Source: Janthinobacterium sp. (GTDB lineage Bacteria; Pseudomonadota; Gammaproteobacteria; Burkholderiales; Burkholderiaceae_D). From it: a stretch of DNA of 64,000 nucleotides. Numbering within the stretch: the stretch's first letter is position 1; each line of letters begins with the position of its first letter. Where the stretch lies: positions 62,001 to 126,000 of the forward strand of contig NZ_RFSK01000008.1 in the NCBI RefSeq assembly GCF_009923995.1, read 5' to 3'. A program made the position numbers and the translations under genes. Shown here one piece after another: positions 44,179 to 52,182 of the stretch. The notes beneath the pieces are model-generated. The model had not been told where the DNA came from. It did not search any database and saw only the letters and a list, made by a program, of their open reading frames with translations.

Positions 44179-44768
44179 TCGCGCGACCACTTGTCGGCCG
44201 ATTCCTCGGCCGCCTTCTTCGCCAGCGCTTCGCGGATTTCCCGCGCGCGCTGCTCGGCCAGCCGGCTCGCTTCGAGCAGGCGGCGGCGCTCCGTGCCGCT
44301 GATGGCGGACAGCCTGTCCGTGGCCTGCGCCACGCTTTCCTGCGCGGGACGGAAACCCAGGCGCGCCAGCACCATGCGGGCCAGCTCCTCGCGCCGCTCG
44401 GGGTCTTGCGTGAACTGGTGGGCCGGCGTGGCAGCGGCCAGCTCGCGCGCCGCCTCGCCCAGCACCTGCAGCAGATCCTGCTGCGCCAGCCGCTGGCCGA
44501 TGAACCACGCGTCGGCCAGCAGCCAGCACGCGATCATGGCCAGCGCCAGGCGGTTGCGGTCCGCCTTCACCTGCGCGCCGATAAACCCCTGCAGGGACGC
44601 GGCCGGCGCGCGGGCACCATGCAGCAGCAGGATGTCGTTGACGAGCGCCGCCACGGACACGGCCTGCGCGTTGGCGACGCCGGCGATGCGGGGCTCGGCG
44701 AGGAATTCGACGGGCGTGTCGGCCAGGCGGTGGGTCAGGGTTTCGAGGTCGGGACCGATTTGCATCAT
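44175..44768 (-). CDS. Hypothetical helical protein in the MoxR/VWA operon
   Basis: 197 residues, soluble, predicted almost entirely helical. The central part (FIGAQVKADRNRLALAMIAC, LLADAWFIGQRLAQQDLLQV) has one moderately hydrophobic helix, and the C-terminal 60 residues are a charged coiled-coil-like segment (SGTERRRLLEASRLAEQRAR and EIREALAKKAAEESADKW). It begins with two Met codons after AAGGA. An 87-bp gap with a REP-like hairpin separates it from the HEIGHH/VWA gene; its stop overlaps the ligase start. No family recognised; possibly an adaptor between ATPase/VWA parts and the enzymes. Confidence 0.7.
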   Translation of the reverse strand: MMQIGPDLETLTHRLADTPVEFLAEPRIAGVANAQAVSVAALVNDILLLHGARAPAASLQGFIGAQVKADRNRLALAMIACWLLADAWFIGQRLAQQDLLQVLGEAARELAAATPAHQFTQDPERREELARMVLARLGFRPAQESVAQATDRLSAISGTERRRLLEASRLAEQRAREIREALAKKAAEESADKWSRE

Positions 44769-44800
44769 GATGTCCTTACCTTAACCCAACGGCAAATACT

Positions 44801-44827
44801 GGGGTCAGACCCGCCGGGTCTGACCCC
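44801..44827. repeat. REP-like hairpin, copy 3
   Basis: GGGGTCAGACCC (44801-44812), loop GCC, GGGTCTGACCCC (44816-44827): a perfect 12-bp stem inside the seven-gene operon, in its only long gap. It may limit transcription or protect the upstream message, separating the ATPase/VWA part from the enzyme part. Confidence 0.75.
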
Positions 44828-44855
44828 GGAATTTTGCTGCGCATATTCATCTTGT

Positions 44856-46637
44856 TTAGCTCTTCACATAGTGCCTGCGGCTGAACGCCCGCGCAAAGTC
44901 CAGCAAATCCTCGTAGCGCTCGACGGCGTGGATATCCCAGCCCTGTTCGCGGCGCGCGCGCTTCAGATCGTCGTAGGTCTGCTGCAGCCACTTGTGGCTG
45001 GCCGCGCCATCCCAGTCGCGCGCCAGGTTCAGGGCCATGGTGCCGCCCGCGCCGCCCTGGGCCAGCGCCTTCGCCGCAATCTCCCAGCCGCTGTTGCCCA
45101 GTTCATCCTGGTCGAACATGGTGGTGATGCCGTCGTCGGAAATCATCAGGATGTGCGCGGGCCGTTCGCGCTTGCCCGCATACGTCTTGCCCAGGCAATG
45201 GATGGGGAAACAGGTGCCGCCGCCAAAAAAGCCCGTCAGCACGCCGAGGATCATGTCCTCGTCACGCACGAAACCGGGCGTCTGCATTACCTCGTTCTTG
45301 CCGCTCCACAGGGTCACCTGCACCTTGGCGCCCGCGCGCAGGGCCGACAAGGCGATGACGGCGCCGGCCAGGGTCAGGAAGGAGGTGTGCGCCTGCGGAT
45401 TCTGCATGGAACCGGAACTGTCCACGTACATGTCCAGGTCGACGGGCACGGCGTCGATGGCGCGCGCCGGCTCGCGGCCATACACGCGGCGCACGGTCGT
45501 CACGCCCGGCACGGGGCGCGGCGACTGCAGCACCGATTGCAGCCAGTCGATGTCTTCCAGCGGGTCGCCGATCTCCCACGCTTCCAGCCCTTCCATCTGC
45601 GGCTCCAGCGACTCGGGCGCGGGGCGGCTGGGAAACGCCACTAGGTGCGGCAAGGCCCGCTCGCGGTAGTAGCGGATGGCGATTTCATGGTCGCTCAGGT
45701 CCACGCCCGACGCCTTCAGGATGTCGCCCAGTTCGAACGGCTCGCGCAGCTGGCCGCCACCGGGCCTGGCCGGCGCATCGCCCTGCGGCTCTTCGCCATC
45801 GAGGCCGGAAATACGCGTATCGTGCACGGGATGGATGGCGCCGTCCGCCTCGTCATCCTCGATCTGCTGCGCGCCATACGTCTGGCAGCCGCGCGCCGCG
45901 TCGCGCGTGTCCTGCAGATAGCGGCTGGGATCAAGGTTGCCACCCAGGGCATCCGTGTCTTCCACCAGGTAAGGCAGCAGCAAGGTGGCGAAGCGGCCCG
46001 CCGCCAGCATCCAGTCGTTCGCATACACGCGAATGAGCCGAGCGCCCAGCCAGGCATCCGTATCGAGCCGCTCGTCGGCCTGCCCTCCTCCCAGGTCTCC
46101 CTTCTCCAGCTGCCACAGGTTTTCATAGATGCGCATGTACAGGGTCCACACGCCGCCGCTGGCCTTCGCCTTGCCATCCGCCGCCCTGCCCTGCTGCAGC
46201 TTGCGGTAGATGTCCGCCATGCGCAGGTTCGCCTGGCGCTGCAGGCGGTCGTTGATGAACAGGTCCGTGTACAGGTTGGCCACCATGGGCGCGTGCTGCT
46301 CCAGGGTGGGCAAGGCGCGGCGCATGCGGGCCAGCAGGCGGAACTGGTCGGTGGCGCTGCCCGGCGCGAGGATGTGGTGGCCGATTTCATGGGCGAGGAT
46401 TTCCAGCGCATAGTCGTCCAGGCCCAGTTCCGTCACCAGCGGCAAGTCGACGACCACGCTCTGGTCCAGCAGCCGGATCATGGCGAAGCTGCCGGACAGG
46501 CCCTGCTTGCCGGCTTCGACGCGGCTGGCGCACAGGCTGGGGTCGCGCAATCGCGTAAACTTGCTCCACACGGCCAGGGCTTCGGGCCAGGCGGCGCGCC
46601 AGGCGTCGATCAGCGCGATGTCGGCATCGTTCTTCAT
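44856..46637 (-). CDS. VWA-domain protein with N-terminal HEIGHH metallopeptidase-like domain
   Basis: 593 residues. Near the N-terminus EILAHEIGHHILAPGS carries a zinc-protease motif (HExxH at 83-87). A middle acidic linker (about 245-300) leads to a VWA domain with the MIDAS motif DMYVDSSGSMQNP (406-410), a MIDAS-type Thr in FFGGGTCFP (475) and MISDDGIT. VWA proteins paired with MoxR ATPases act as metal-dependent binding partners. The fused peptidase is reminiscent of DUF2201-type proteins. ATG 46637 overlaps the previous stop (ATGA). Cytoplasmic: no signal or membrane segment. Confidence 0.82.
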   Translation of the reverse strand: MKNDADIALIDAWRAAWPEALAVWSKFTRLRDPSLCASRVEAGKQGLSGSFAMIRLLDQSVVVDLPLVTELGLDDYALEILAHEIGHHILAPGSATDQFRLLARMRRALPTLEQHAPMVANLYTDLFINDRLQRQANLRMADIYRKLQQGRAADGKAKASGGVWTLYMRIYENLWQLEKGDLGGGQADERLDTDAWLGARLIRVYANDWMLAAGRFATLLLPYLVEDTDALGGNLDPSRYLQDTRDAARGCQTYGAQQIEDDEADGAIHPVHDTRISGLDGEEPQGDAPARPGGGQLREPFELGDILKASGVDLSDHEIAIRYYRERALPHLVAFPSRPAPESLEPQMEGLEAWEIGDPLEDIDWLQSVLQSPRPVPGVTTVRRVYGREPARAIDAVPVDLDMYVDSSGSMQNPQAHTSFLTLAGAVIALSALRAGAKVQVTLWSGKNEVMQTPGFVRDEDMILGVLTGFFGGGTCFPIHCLGKTYAGKRERPAHILMISDDGITTMFDQDELGNSGWEIAAKALAQGGAGGTMALNLARDWDGAASHKWLQQTYDDLKRARREQGWDIHAVERYEDLLDFARAFSRRHYVKS

Positions 46638-47605
46638 GCGAGCGGCAGCAGCCGGATGGCATGCGTCCACGGTGACGTGATGGCCAGGGTATGCGCATTC
46701 GCGACCATGCCGATGTCGCCGGCCGGCAGGTCGAGCGCGATGCTGCGCGCGCCGACGTGCACGGTGGCGCCATCGAGGCGCACGGATGCCGGCACGCCGG
46801 CTTGCGCCAGCTCAAATTCCTGCGCCGTGGCGCCATGCAGCACGGCGCCATAGGCGTCCGCCACCAGCAGATAATGGCGCTCCGCGCTGCGCACGACAAA
46901 GCCGTCCGGCGTGGCGCGCACCTGCGGCGGCGTGCCGAAGTCACCACCGAGGCCAGCGAAGCTGCCGAATTCCCGGCCATCGGCATTGCCGCGCCAGGGA
47001 TTGGCCATGAGCTGCGCATGCACCTGCTGCCACTGCGCGCCCGGCTCGCCAAAGGCGGCCAGCGCCAGCGCGGGCGGCAAGGTGTCGGCGGCGGCCAGCG
47101 CGCCCTGGCGGAAATGTGCCACGCCGGCACGCCAGGCCAGCACCTGGCCCACGGCGCGCAACTGCGCCACGGTGGCGACCTGCGGTGCCAGGGCGGCCAG
47201 CTCGCGCTGCCACTGCGCGGGCCGCGCTGCCGCCACGGCGCCAAGGTGGATGGCGGCGTTGCTGAGCATGCCCAGCACCTCGACGGGCGCCGCCGCCAGC
47301 AGCGGCGCAAACGACGGCGCCAGCTCGCGCCACACGGTATTGAGGAAGGGATTTTTCGCCGCCGGCCCCGCCAGGCCGTGGCCCACCAGTTCCAGGGCCA
47401 TGTCGTAGGCGGCCAGGGTGACGCTGCCCGCGCGCTCGGGCGCAGCGGCGGCCACGGCCGCCACCAGCGGATCGACGCCGTCATGCAGAAAGGCGCCGAA
47501 GGCGGCCATGTCGAGCGCGGGAAAGCGCCGGCGCGCTTCCGCGGCGCGGCCGTTGAACTGGGCACGGCCGCTGGCCAGGATGGCCGCAAAGGCAGGAGAA
47601 ATCAT
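46634..47605 (-). CDS. Hypothetical protein in the MoxR/VWA operon
   Basis: 323 residues, Ala-rich. The first 200 residues look helical. The last 110 look strand-rich, with short repeated beta units (GFVVRSAERHYLLVADAYG, VRLDGATVHVGARSIALDLP, GMVANAHTLAI). There is no signal peptide or known motif. It starts 9 bp after the preceding unknown gene and its stop overlaps the VWA start as ATGA. The position between ATPase and VWA genes is where third components of MoxR/VWA systems are often encoded. I do not recognise the family. Confidence 0.7.
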   Translation of the reverse strand: MISPAFAAILASGRAQFNGRAAEARRRFPALDMAAFGAFLHDGVDPLVAAVAAAAPERAGSVTLAAYDMALELVGHGLAGPAAKNPFLNTVWRELAPSFAPLLAAAPVEVLGMLSNAAIHLGAVAAARPAQWQRELAALAPQVATVAQLRAVGQVLAWRAGVAHFRQGALAAADTLPPALALAAFGEPGAQWQQVHAQLMANPWRGNADGREFGSFAGLGGDFGTPPQVRATPDGFVVRSAERHYLLVADAYGAVLHGATAQEFELAQAGVPASVRLDGATVHVGARSIALDLPAGDIGMVANAHTLAITSPWTHAIRLLPLA

Positions 47606-47614
47606 GGATCCTCC

Positions 47615-48100
47615 TCAATCGCTATGCGAAAAATGCAGCAGATAGCGCTCGTTCCCGGATTCGAACGCGATCTCATCCCAGTGAATCGCATACCAGACAC
47701 CAGGCGGCAAGGTCATCGTCACCGCGTGCATAGTGAATCCCGCCAGCGACATGTCCAGCGCTTCGAGGAAGGCGTTGACGAGGCAGGCGCGAAAACGCTC
47801 CGGCGGCGCCGCCTGCATGTGCTCCGACGAGAAGAACCAGCGCTGGCATGCCTGCTCCAGCTGCGCGCGCCCGCACGGCGCCACCGTGATCTGCCACAGG
47901 GGCGCCGGCAGTGCGCGTGCCGGGGCGCTCGCATGCAAGGCGAAATCCTCGATGCGCAAGCCCAGCGCCGTGGCCAGGTCGGGCGCGTCGGGCAGGCGCT
48001 GCAGCTCATAGCTCGCGCACAGGTCGCTGGCCTCGCTGTTCAACCTGGCCAGCGCGTCGAGAAAGCCCCGGCAGTGATCGATGTTCAGCGCGTCATTCAT
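47615..48100 (-). CDS. Hypothetical protein in the MoxR/VWA operon
   Basis: 161 residues of mixed alpha/beta composition: a helical N-terminus (IDHCRGFLDALARLNSEASD), then strands around LWQITVAPCGRAQLEQAC and a C-terminal TMHAVTMTLPPGVWYAIHWD. The final strand-rich part ends RYLLHFSHSD. No motif or membrane segment. Its ATG (48100) overlaps the MoxR-like ATPase stop as ATGA, so stoichiometric co-translation is likely. Unknown function. Confidence 0.7.
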   Translation of the reverse strand: MNDALNIDHCRGFLDALARLNSEASDLCASYELQRLPDAPDLATALGLRIEDFALHASAPARALPAPLWQITVAPCGRAQLEQACQRWFFSSEHMQAAPPERFRACLVNAFLEALDMSLAGFTMHAVTMTLPPGVWYAIHWDEIAFESGNERYLLHFSHSD

Positions 48101-49677
48101 TGCGAACGCAGCCAGCTGCGGTAATTCGTATAGCGCTGATGCAGATACTTCAATTTCAGCAGGTCGTCGTACAGGGGGCCATACAGCTTGCGCCCCTTCG
48201 TGCGCTCGCCGATCAGCTTTTCGATGCGGTTCAGGCGCGCCAGGGTGTCGCGCTCGCTCACGCCGTCGAGGCCCAGGTCGAATTCCGCGGACAGCACCCC
48301 CACGGGATCGTCGCGGTCCAGGTCCAGGCGGTTGAATTCATCGTTGGACAGGTCGAACAGGCGGCGCAGCCAGCCCAGCCTGTCGCTGCGGTAGGCGGCG
48401 TTTTCCGGCAGCGCGAAGAATGGCGCGTCCGGGTCCGGCTGCAGCTTGTTATGCAGGACGAACGGCAATACCTGGCGCAAGTCGTCCAGCGCCACTTCAC
48501 CATTGCCGCGGAAGTAGGCCATGGCCTTGGCGTAGATCAGCAGCGCCATCAGGGTGCGCACGGAAATGCCGTTGAGGGTCTGGCAACCGAGGTCCTTCAG
48601 GCGATCGCGCCCATTGTCGGCGGCCTGCGCGGCGCCACGATCGGCGCCAGCCAGGCGGGCCGTATCCTTGGTCATGTATTCGAACTGGCCGCCCGCCGTT
48701 TCGAACAGCTCGAACTGGCTGGCGAAAAATTCCAGGCGGCGGCGCACGGCCTCGGGCACGACAACCTGGCGGATATCGTTGCCAATCTGGTCCACTTCTG
48801 CTTCCGTGAAGATGATCTCGGGCGGCACCAGCTCTTCGGGGCGCACATTTTCTTCCACGCGCAGCAGCAGCTCATTTAAAAAGCGGGGGTTGAAGGCCAG
48901 CGCCTGCACCGTCACGTCGACCCGGTCGCGCAGCGCCTCGATCACCTGGTAGGTGCCGCCGCCCTGGTCGTCGTTGGCCGTCAGATACCAGGCCGCTTCC
49001 GGGCACTCGTAGATATGGTTCAGCACTTCCGCGTAGTTGTCGCCCATGACGGTGAGCAGCGCGCTTTGCGTGCGCGTGGGGATGCGGTTGTATTCATCGA
49101 CGATCTTCACGCGCATGCCCAGCCAGGCACGCCAGGCGATGCGGATGTCGTCCATGCTTTGCGCGTTAACCAGGTCCGCCGGCAGCGGGTTGCCCAGCAG
49201 GTCGGCCACCGTCATCTGCGGGTGGCCATGCTGCATGGCGCGCTTGACTTCCTTGACGGTGGAACCGGCCAGCACGCCCATCAACAGGGCGCTGGCCGTC
49301 TTGCCCCGCCCCGGCCCGCCGACGAACAGGCATTTGCGGCGCGTGGCGAAGGTCAGCAGGGGCAGCAGAATGAAGCTGGAATAGCTTTGCGCCGACGGCA
49401 AATTCAGGGTGCGCCGGCTGTCGCCCACGGCATACGTCTGCGACGGGCCGTCGTTGTACTCGATGTCGTAATGGGGGCTGATGATGGCGTGGTTGACGAT
49501 CCAGAAATAGGCCTGGCGCAGCTTTTCATCGAAAGGCCGCGCTTGCGCCTCGCCGTCGCCGCCCAGCGCGATGGGTCCCTGGTACAGGTCCGCCACGTCG
49601 AACCGCCGCGCGGCAGGCGCCGCCTTGGGCTTGGTGGGGGCTTGGGACAGGCGCTGGAACAGGTTAAAAGCGGACAT
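48097..49677 (-). CDS. MoxR-like AAA+ ATPase
   Basis: 526 residues. Walker A VGGPGRGKTAS (120-127), a following HGHPQMTVADLLGNPLP segment, Walker B RVKIVDEYNRIPTRTQ (191-198; Tyr-Asn replaces the usual Ile-Asn), sensor-1 AWYLTANDD and a RDRVDV arginine segment. A long C-terminal extension of about 240 residues has no known domain. MoxR ATPases work with VWA proteins as chaperones or in conflict systems. I use ATG 49677; a longer frame to 49737 reads into the repeat. First gene of the operon; no strong Shine-Dalgarno, and the leader is repeat copy B. Confidence 0.85.
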   Translation of the reverse strand: MSAFNLFQRLSQAPTKPKAAPAARRFDVADLYQGPIALGGDGEAQARPFDEKLRQAYFWIVNHAIISPHYDIEYNDGPSQTYAVGDSRRTLNLPSAQSYSSFILLPLLTFATRRKCLFVGGPGRGKTASALLMGVLAGSTVKEVKRAMQHGHPQMTVADLLGNPLPADLVNAQSMDDIRIAWRAWLGMRVKIVDEYNRIPTRTQSALLTVMGDNYAEVLNHIYECPEAAWYLTANDDQGGGTYQVIEALRDRVDVTVQALAFNPRFLNELLLRVEENVRPEELVPPEIIFTEAEVDQIGNDIRQVVVPEAVRRRLEFFASQFELFETAGGQFEYMTKDTARLAGADRGAAQAADNGRDRLKDLGCQTLNGISVRTLMALLIYAKAMAYFRGNGEVALDDLRQVLPFVLHNKLQPDPDAPFFALPENAAYRSDRLGWLRRLFDLSNDEFNRLDLDRDDPVGVLSAEFDLGLDGVSERDTLARLNRIEKLIGERTKGRKLYGPLYDDLLKLKYLHQRYTNYRSWLRSQ

Positions 49678-49684
49678 GATTGGT

Positions 49685-49806
49685 TGACGCCTGCAAAAAC
49701 CTGCTGCGCGTCGGTATTTACGGCCGGCGATGCTCACTGTGCATCCGCACAGTTGCGCTTCTCGGCCGTAACTTCCTTCCGCTCGCTACGGTTTTGGCAG
49801 GCGTCA
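49685..49806 (-). repeat. Dispersed ~120-bp repeat, copy B
   Basis: 122 bp whose reverse complement matches 30123-30239. The ends are long inverted repeats: TGACGCCTGC (49685-49694 on the plus strand) and GCAGGCGTCA (49797-49806), with AAAACC/GGTTTT inside. It starts 7 bp before the MoxR-like start codon and fills nearly all of the gap to the exporter operon (49678-49846). Confidence 0.75.
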
Positions 49807-49846
49807 TTATTTAATGTGGAAACGAAATTATTGCATACCGCCCCAG

Positions 49847-50998
49847 TTACGCCTTGTTCAAATCAACAAGCGTCTCTTCCCCCTTGCGCCAGCGCCACCA
49901 GCCCAGCGCCACGCAGGCCAGCAGCAGGGCCAGCAAGCCCGCCACTTCATGGCGGATTTCATACAGCGAGGCACCCATCTGGTTGAGCGCAACAAAGCCC
50001 TGGATGCCGGCCGTGGATGGCAGCAGCCAGCGCAGCCATTGCAGCACGACGGGCATGGACGATATGGGCCACGTCAGCCCCGCCAGGAACAGCACGGGCA
50101 TCGAGGTGGCGATCATCAGCTGCGTGCCCCGCTCGCGCGTGCGGAAGAGCATGCCCAGCAGCATGCCGAAGGCCGCCTCGCACAGCGAGAACAGCACCAG
50201 CAGCACGAGCATGCCGCCGAAATTGCCGCCACGGGGGTAATCCTGGAACCAGAAGACGAAGCCGAAGAAATAGCAGCAATTCAGGAAGGCCACGGAAGCA
50301 AACGCCAGCAGCATGCCCGCGTAGCCACCGGCCGTGCGTTTTCCTGCCAGAGGGAAACTCTTGCGCTGGTACCAGGTGCCGAACAGCATGGTCATGCCGA
50401 TCAGCAAGGTCTGCTGCACGATCAGGGTAGCCACGCCGGGCACGACGTAGGCGCCATAGCCTTCGCGCACGTTAAACAGGGGCACGGCGTCGAAGGCGAT
50501 GGGCGAGCGCTGCTCGTTGGCCTGTACCGTCGACGGCGTGCCCGCCCCCAGGCGTTTCAGTTCGATGCCGGCCGACACCGTGCCCACCACTTCGGCCAGG
50601 CCATTCAAGGCCACCTTGTTCAGCATCAAATACAAGCCATTGCCCGCCACTTGCGCGTGGGCGGCGCGCCCGGCCAGCACGTCCGTCTGCAAGCCGTCGG
50701 GAATGATCAGCACGCCCATCACCTGGTCGCGCCACAATAAATCCTGCGCGACGGGCAAGTCCGGCGTGACGGCGATCACCTGCAGCGAGGGGTGGGCCAT
50801 GGCAAAGCGCGTCAGCTGGCGCGACATGGCGCTGCGGTCCTGGTCGACGACGGCCACGGGCACGCGCTGGACGATTTCCGTCGAATACGGCAAGGGATAG
50901 AAGAACGAGTAAATGATGCCGCCGATAAACAGCAAGGTCAGCGCGCCCTTGTCCGTCAGCATGGCGCGCCACGTGGCGCGGAAGGCGGCCCAGCTCAT
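49847..50998 (-). CDS. ABC-2 type transporter permease (second of pair)
   Basis: 383 residues. One N-terminal membrane helix (ALTLLFIGGIIYSFFYPLPY), a large extracytoplasmic domain (VAVVDQDRSAMSRQLTRFAM, LLIIPDGLQT-type region) and five C-terminal helices (TLIVQQTLLIGMTMLFGTWY onward): the YhhJ/YbhR ABC-2 topology. ATG 50998 overlaps the stop of the preceding permease (ATGA). The operon has a membrane-fusion protein and an outer-membrane factor but no ATP-binding subunit. Confidence 0.82.
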   Translation of the reverse strand: MSWAAFRATWRAMLTDKGALTLLFIGGIIYSFFYPLPYSTEIVQRVPVAVVDQDRSAMSRQLTRFAMAHPSLQVIAVTPDLPVAQDLLWRDQVMGVLIIPDGLQTDVLAGRAAHAQVAGNGLYLMLNKVALNGLAEVVGTVSAGIELKRLGAGTPSTVQANEQRSPIAFDAVPLFNVREGYGAYVVPGVATLIVQQTLLIGMTMLFGTWYQRKSFPLAGKRTAGGYAGMLLAFASVAFLNCCYFFGFVFWFQDYPRGGNFGGMLVLLVLFSLCEAAFGMLLGMLFRTRERGTQLMIATSMPVLFLAGLTWPISSMPVVLQWLRWLLPSTAGIQGFVALNQMGASLYEIRHEVAGLLALLLACVALGWWRWRKGEETLVDLNKA

Positions 50999-52176
50999 GT
51001 GCGCCCCCAGGCGGTGGGCGCGTTGGCGCGGCGCGCCAGCAGGAACAGGCCCACGGCGCCGCAGCCGATGGCGATACCGGCCAGTATCAGCATTTCCTGC
51101 ACGCCATAGCGCCACGGCGCGCCGGCCAGCCAGTATTTCGTTTGCAGCTGCAGATAATGCGTGAGCGGCAAGGCTTCGGCCCACGCGCGCGCCGGCGGCG
51201 GCATGGACAGCAGCGGAAAAGCCTGGCCTGCGAAGGCGAATGCCGGCGCCGTGATGAACGCGGCGCCGGACAGGGCCAGGCGCATGGACAGGGTGGCGGC
51301 GATGAGCAAGGTAGCCAGGCCGCAATAGGCCAGCACCAGCAGCAGCATGCTCAGCAGCAGCGCCGGCAAGCTGCCCGCCACGGCCCAGCCCCGCGCCAGG
51401 CTGAAGAACAGCAAATACAGCAGCGCCAGCGCCACATAGGCGATGAGGGGGAACAGCAGCTTGGCGCCCACGGCGCGCGGCCAGCTGCCCTGGGCCGAGG
51501 CCAGCCATTGGGGCACGGTGCCGTCGCGCAATTCGCGCCCGATGCTCGTGACGATGGCGACGACGATGAAAATCTGCAACATGGACGGCATCAGGGCCAG
51601 CGTGAGGAAGGCTTCATAGCTGATGTTTTCGTTATATAAACTGTTCAGGGTGGTGCGTATCGGCTCGAACTGGGCCGCCGCCTGCAGGGGCGCCATGCCC
51701 TTCTTGACGCGGGCCGTCATCTCGATGCCGGCCGACAAGGTCGTGCTGACCGTGCGCACGTCGCGCAGCAAGGCGCCCGCGTGCGAGGAAAACTGCGCGT
51801 TGTACAGCCATTGCACGGTGGCCTGGCGGCCGCCCAGCAATTTCTTCTCAAAATCACCGGGGATCACCAGGTAGCCGAAGGCCGTGCGTTCGCGCAACTG
51901 GTGCAAGGCATCGTCGCTGGAGGCCACCTTCGCCGTCACGGCGATGCCGGGCGAAGCGTCGAGCCAGCGCGTGAGCTGGCGCGACAGGGTGGAGTTATCG
52001 TTATCGATGACGACGATGGGCAAGTCGCGCGCGATGCCGGCGGAAAACACCAGCCACAGTATGCCGCACAGCAATACGGGTATCCAGCTGAGCATGCCCA
52101 GGTCCCAGAAATCGCCGCGCAGCCGCGCCCATTCGCGCGCCAGCGCCGAACCCAGCCCTTTATCCGCTTCGCTCAT
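50995..52176 (-). CDS. ABC-2 type transporter permease (first of pair)
   Basis: 393 residues, same topology as its neighbour. The first helix is LSWIPVLLCGILWLVFSAGI, then PIVVIDNDNSTLSRQLTRWL and a periplasmic domain with FGYLVIPGDFEKKLLGG, then five helices from about residue 190 (LALMPSMLQIFIVVAIVTSI). The two permeases would form a heterodimer. It starts 6 bp after the HlyD gene stop. Likely exports a hydrophobic compound together with HlyD and TolC. Confidence 0.82.
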   Translation of the reverse strand: MSEADKGLGSALAREWARLRGDFWDLGMLSWIPVLLCGILWLVFSAGIARDLPIVVIDNDNSTLSRQLTRWLDASPGIAVTAKVASSDDALHQLRERTAFGYLVIPGDFEKKLLGGRQATVQWLYNAQFSSHAGALLRDVRTVSTTLSAGIEMTARVKKGMAPLQAAAQFEPIRTTLNSLYNENISYEAFLTLALMPSMLQIFIVVAIVTSIGRELRDGTVPQWLASAQGSWPRAVGAKLLFPLIAYVALALLYLLFFSLARGWAVAGSLPALLLSMLLLVLAYCGLATLLIAATLSMRLALSGAAFITAPAFAFAGQAFPLLSMPPPARAWAEALPLTHYLQLQTKYWLAGAPWRYGVQEMLILAGIAIGCGAVGLFLLARRANAPTAWGRT

Positions 52177-52182
52177 CGGCTA

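Noticed and set aside
49807-49846. A terminator for the exporter operon before the MoxR/VWA operon
   Set aside because: No T-run hairpin is present in this gap; the only inverted structure is the dispersed repeat.
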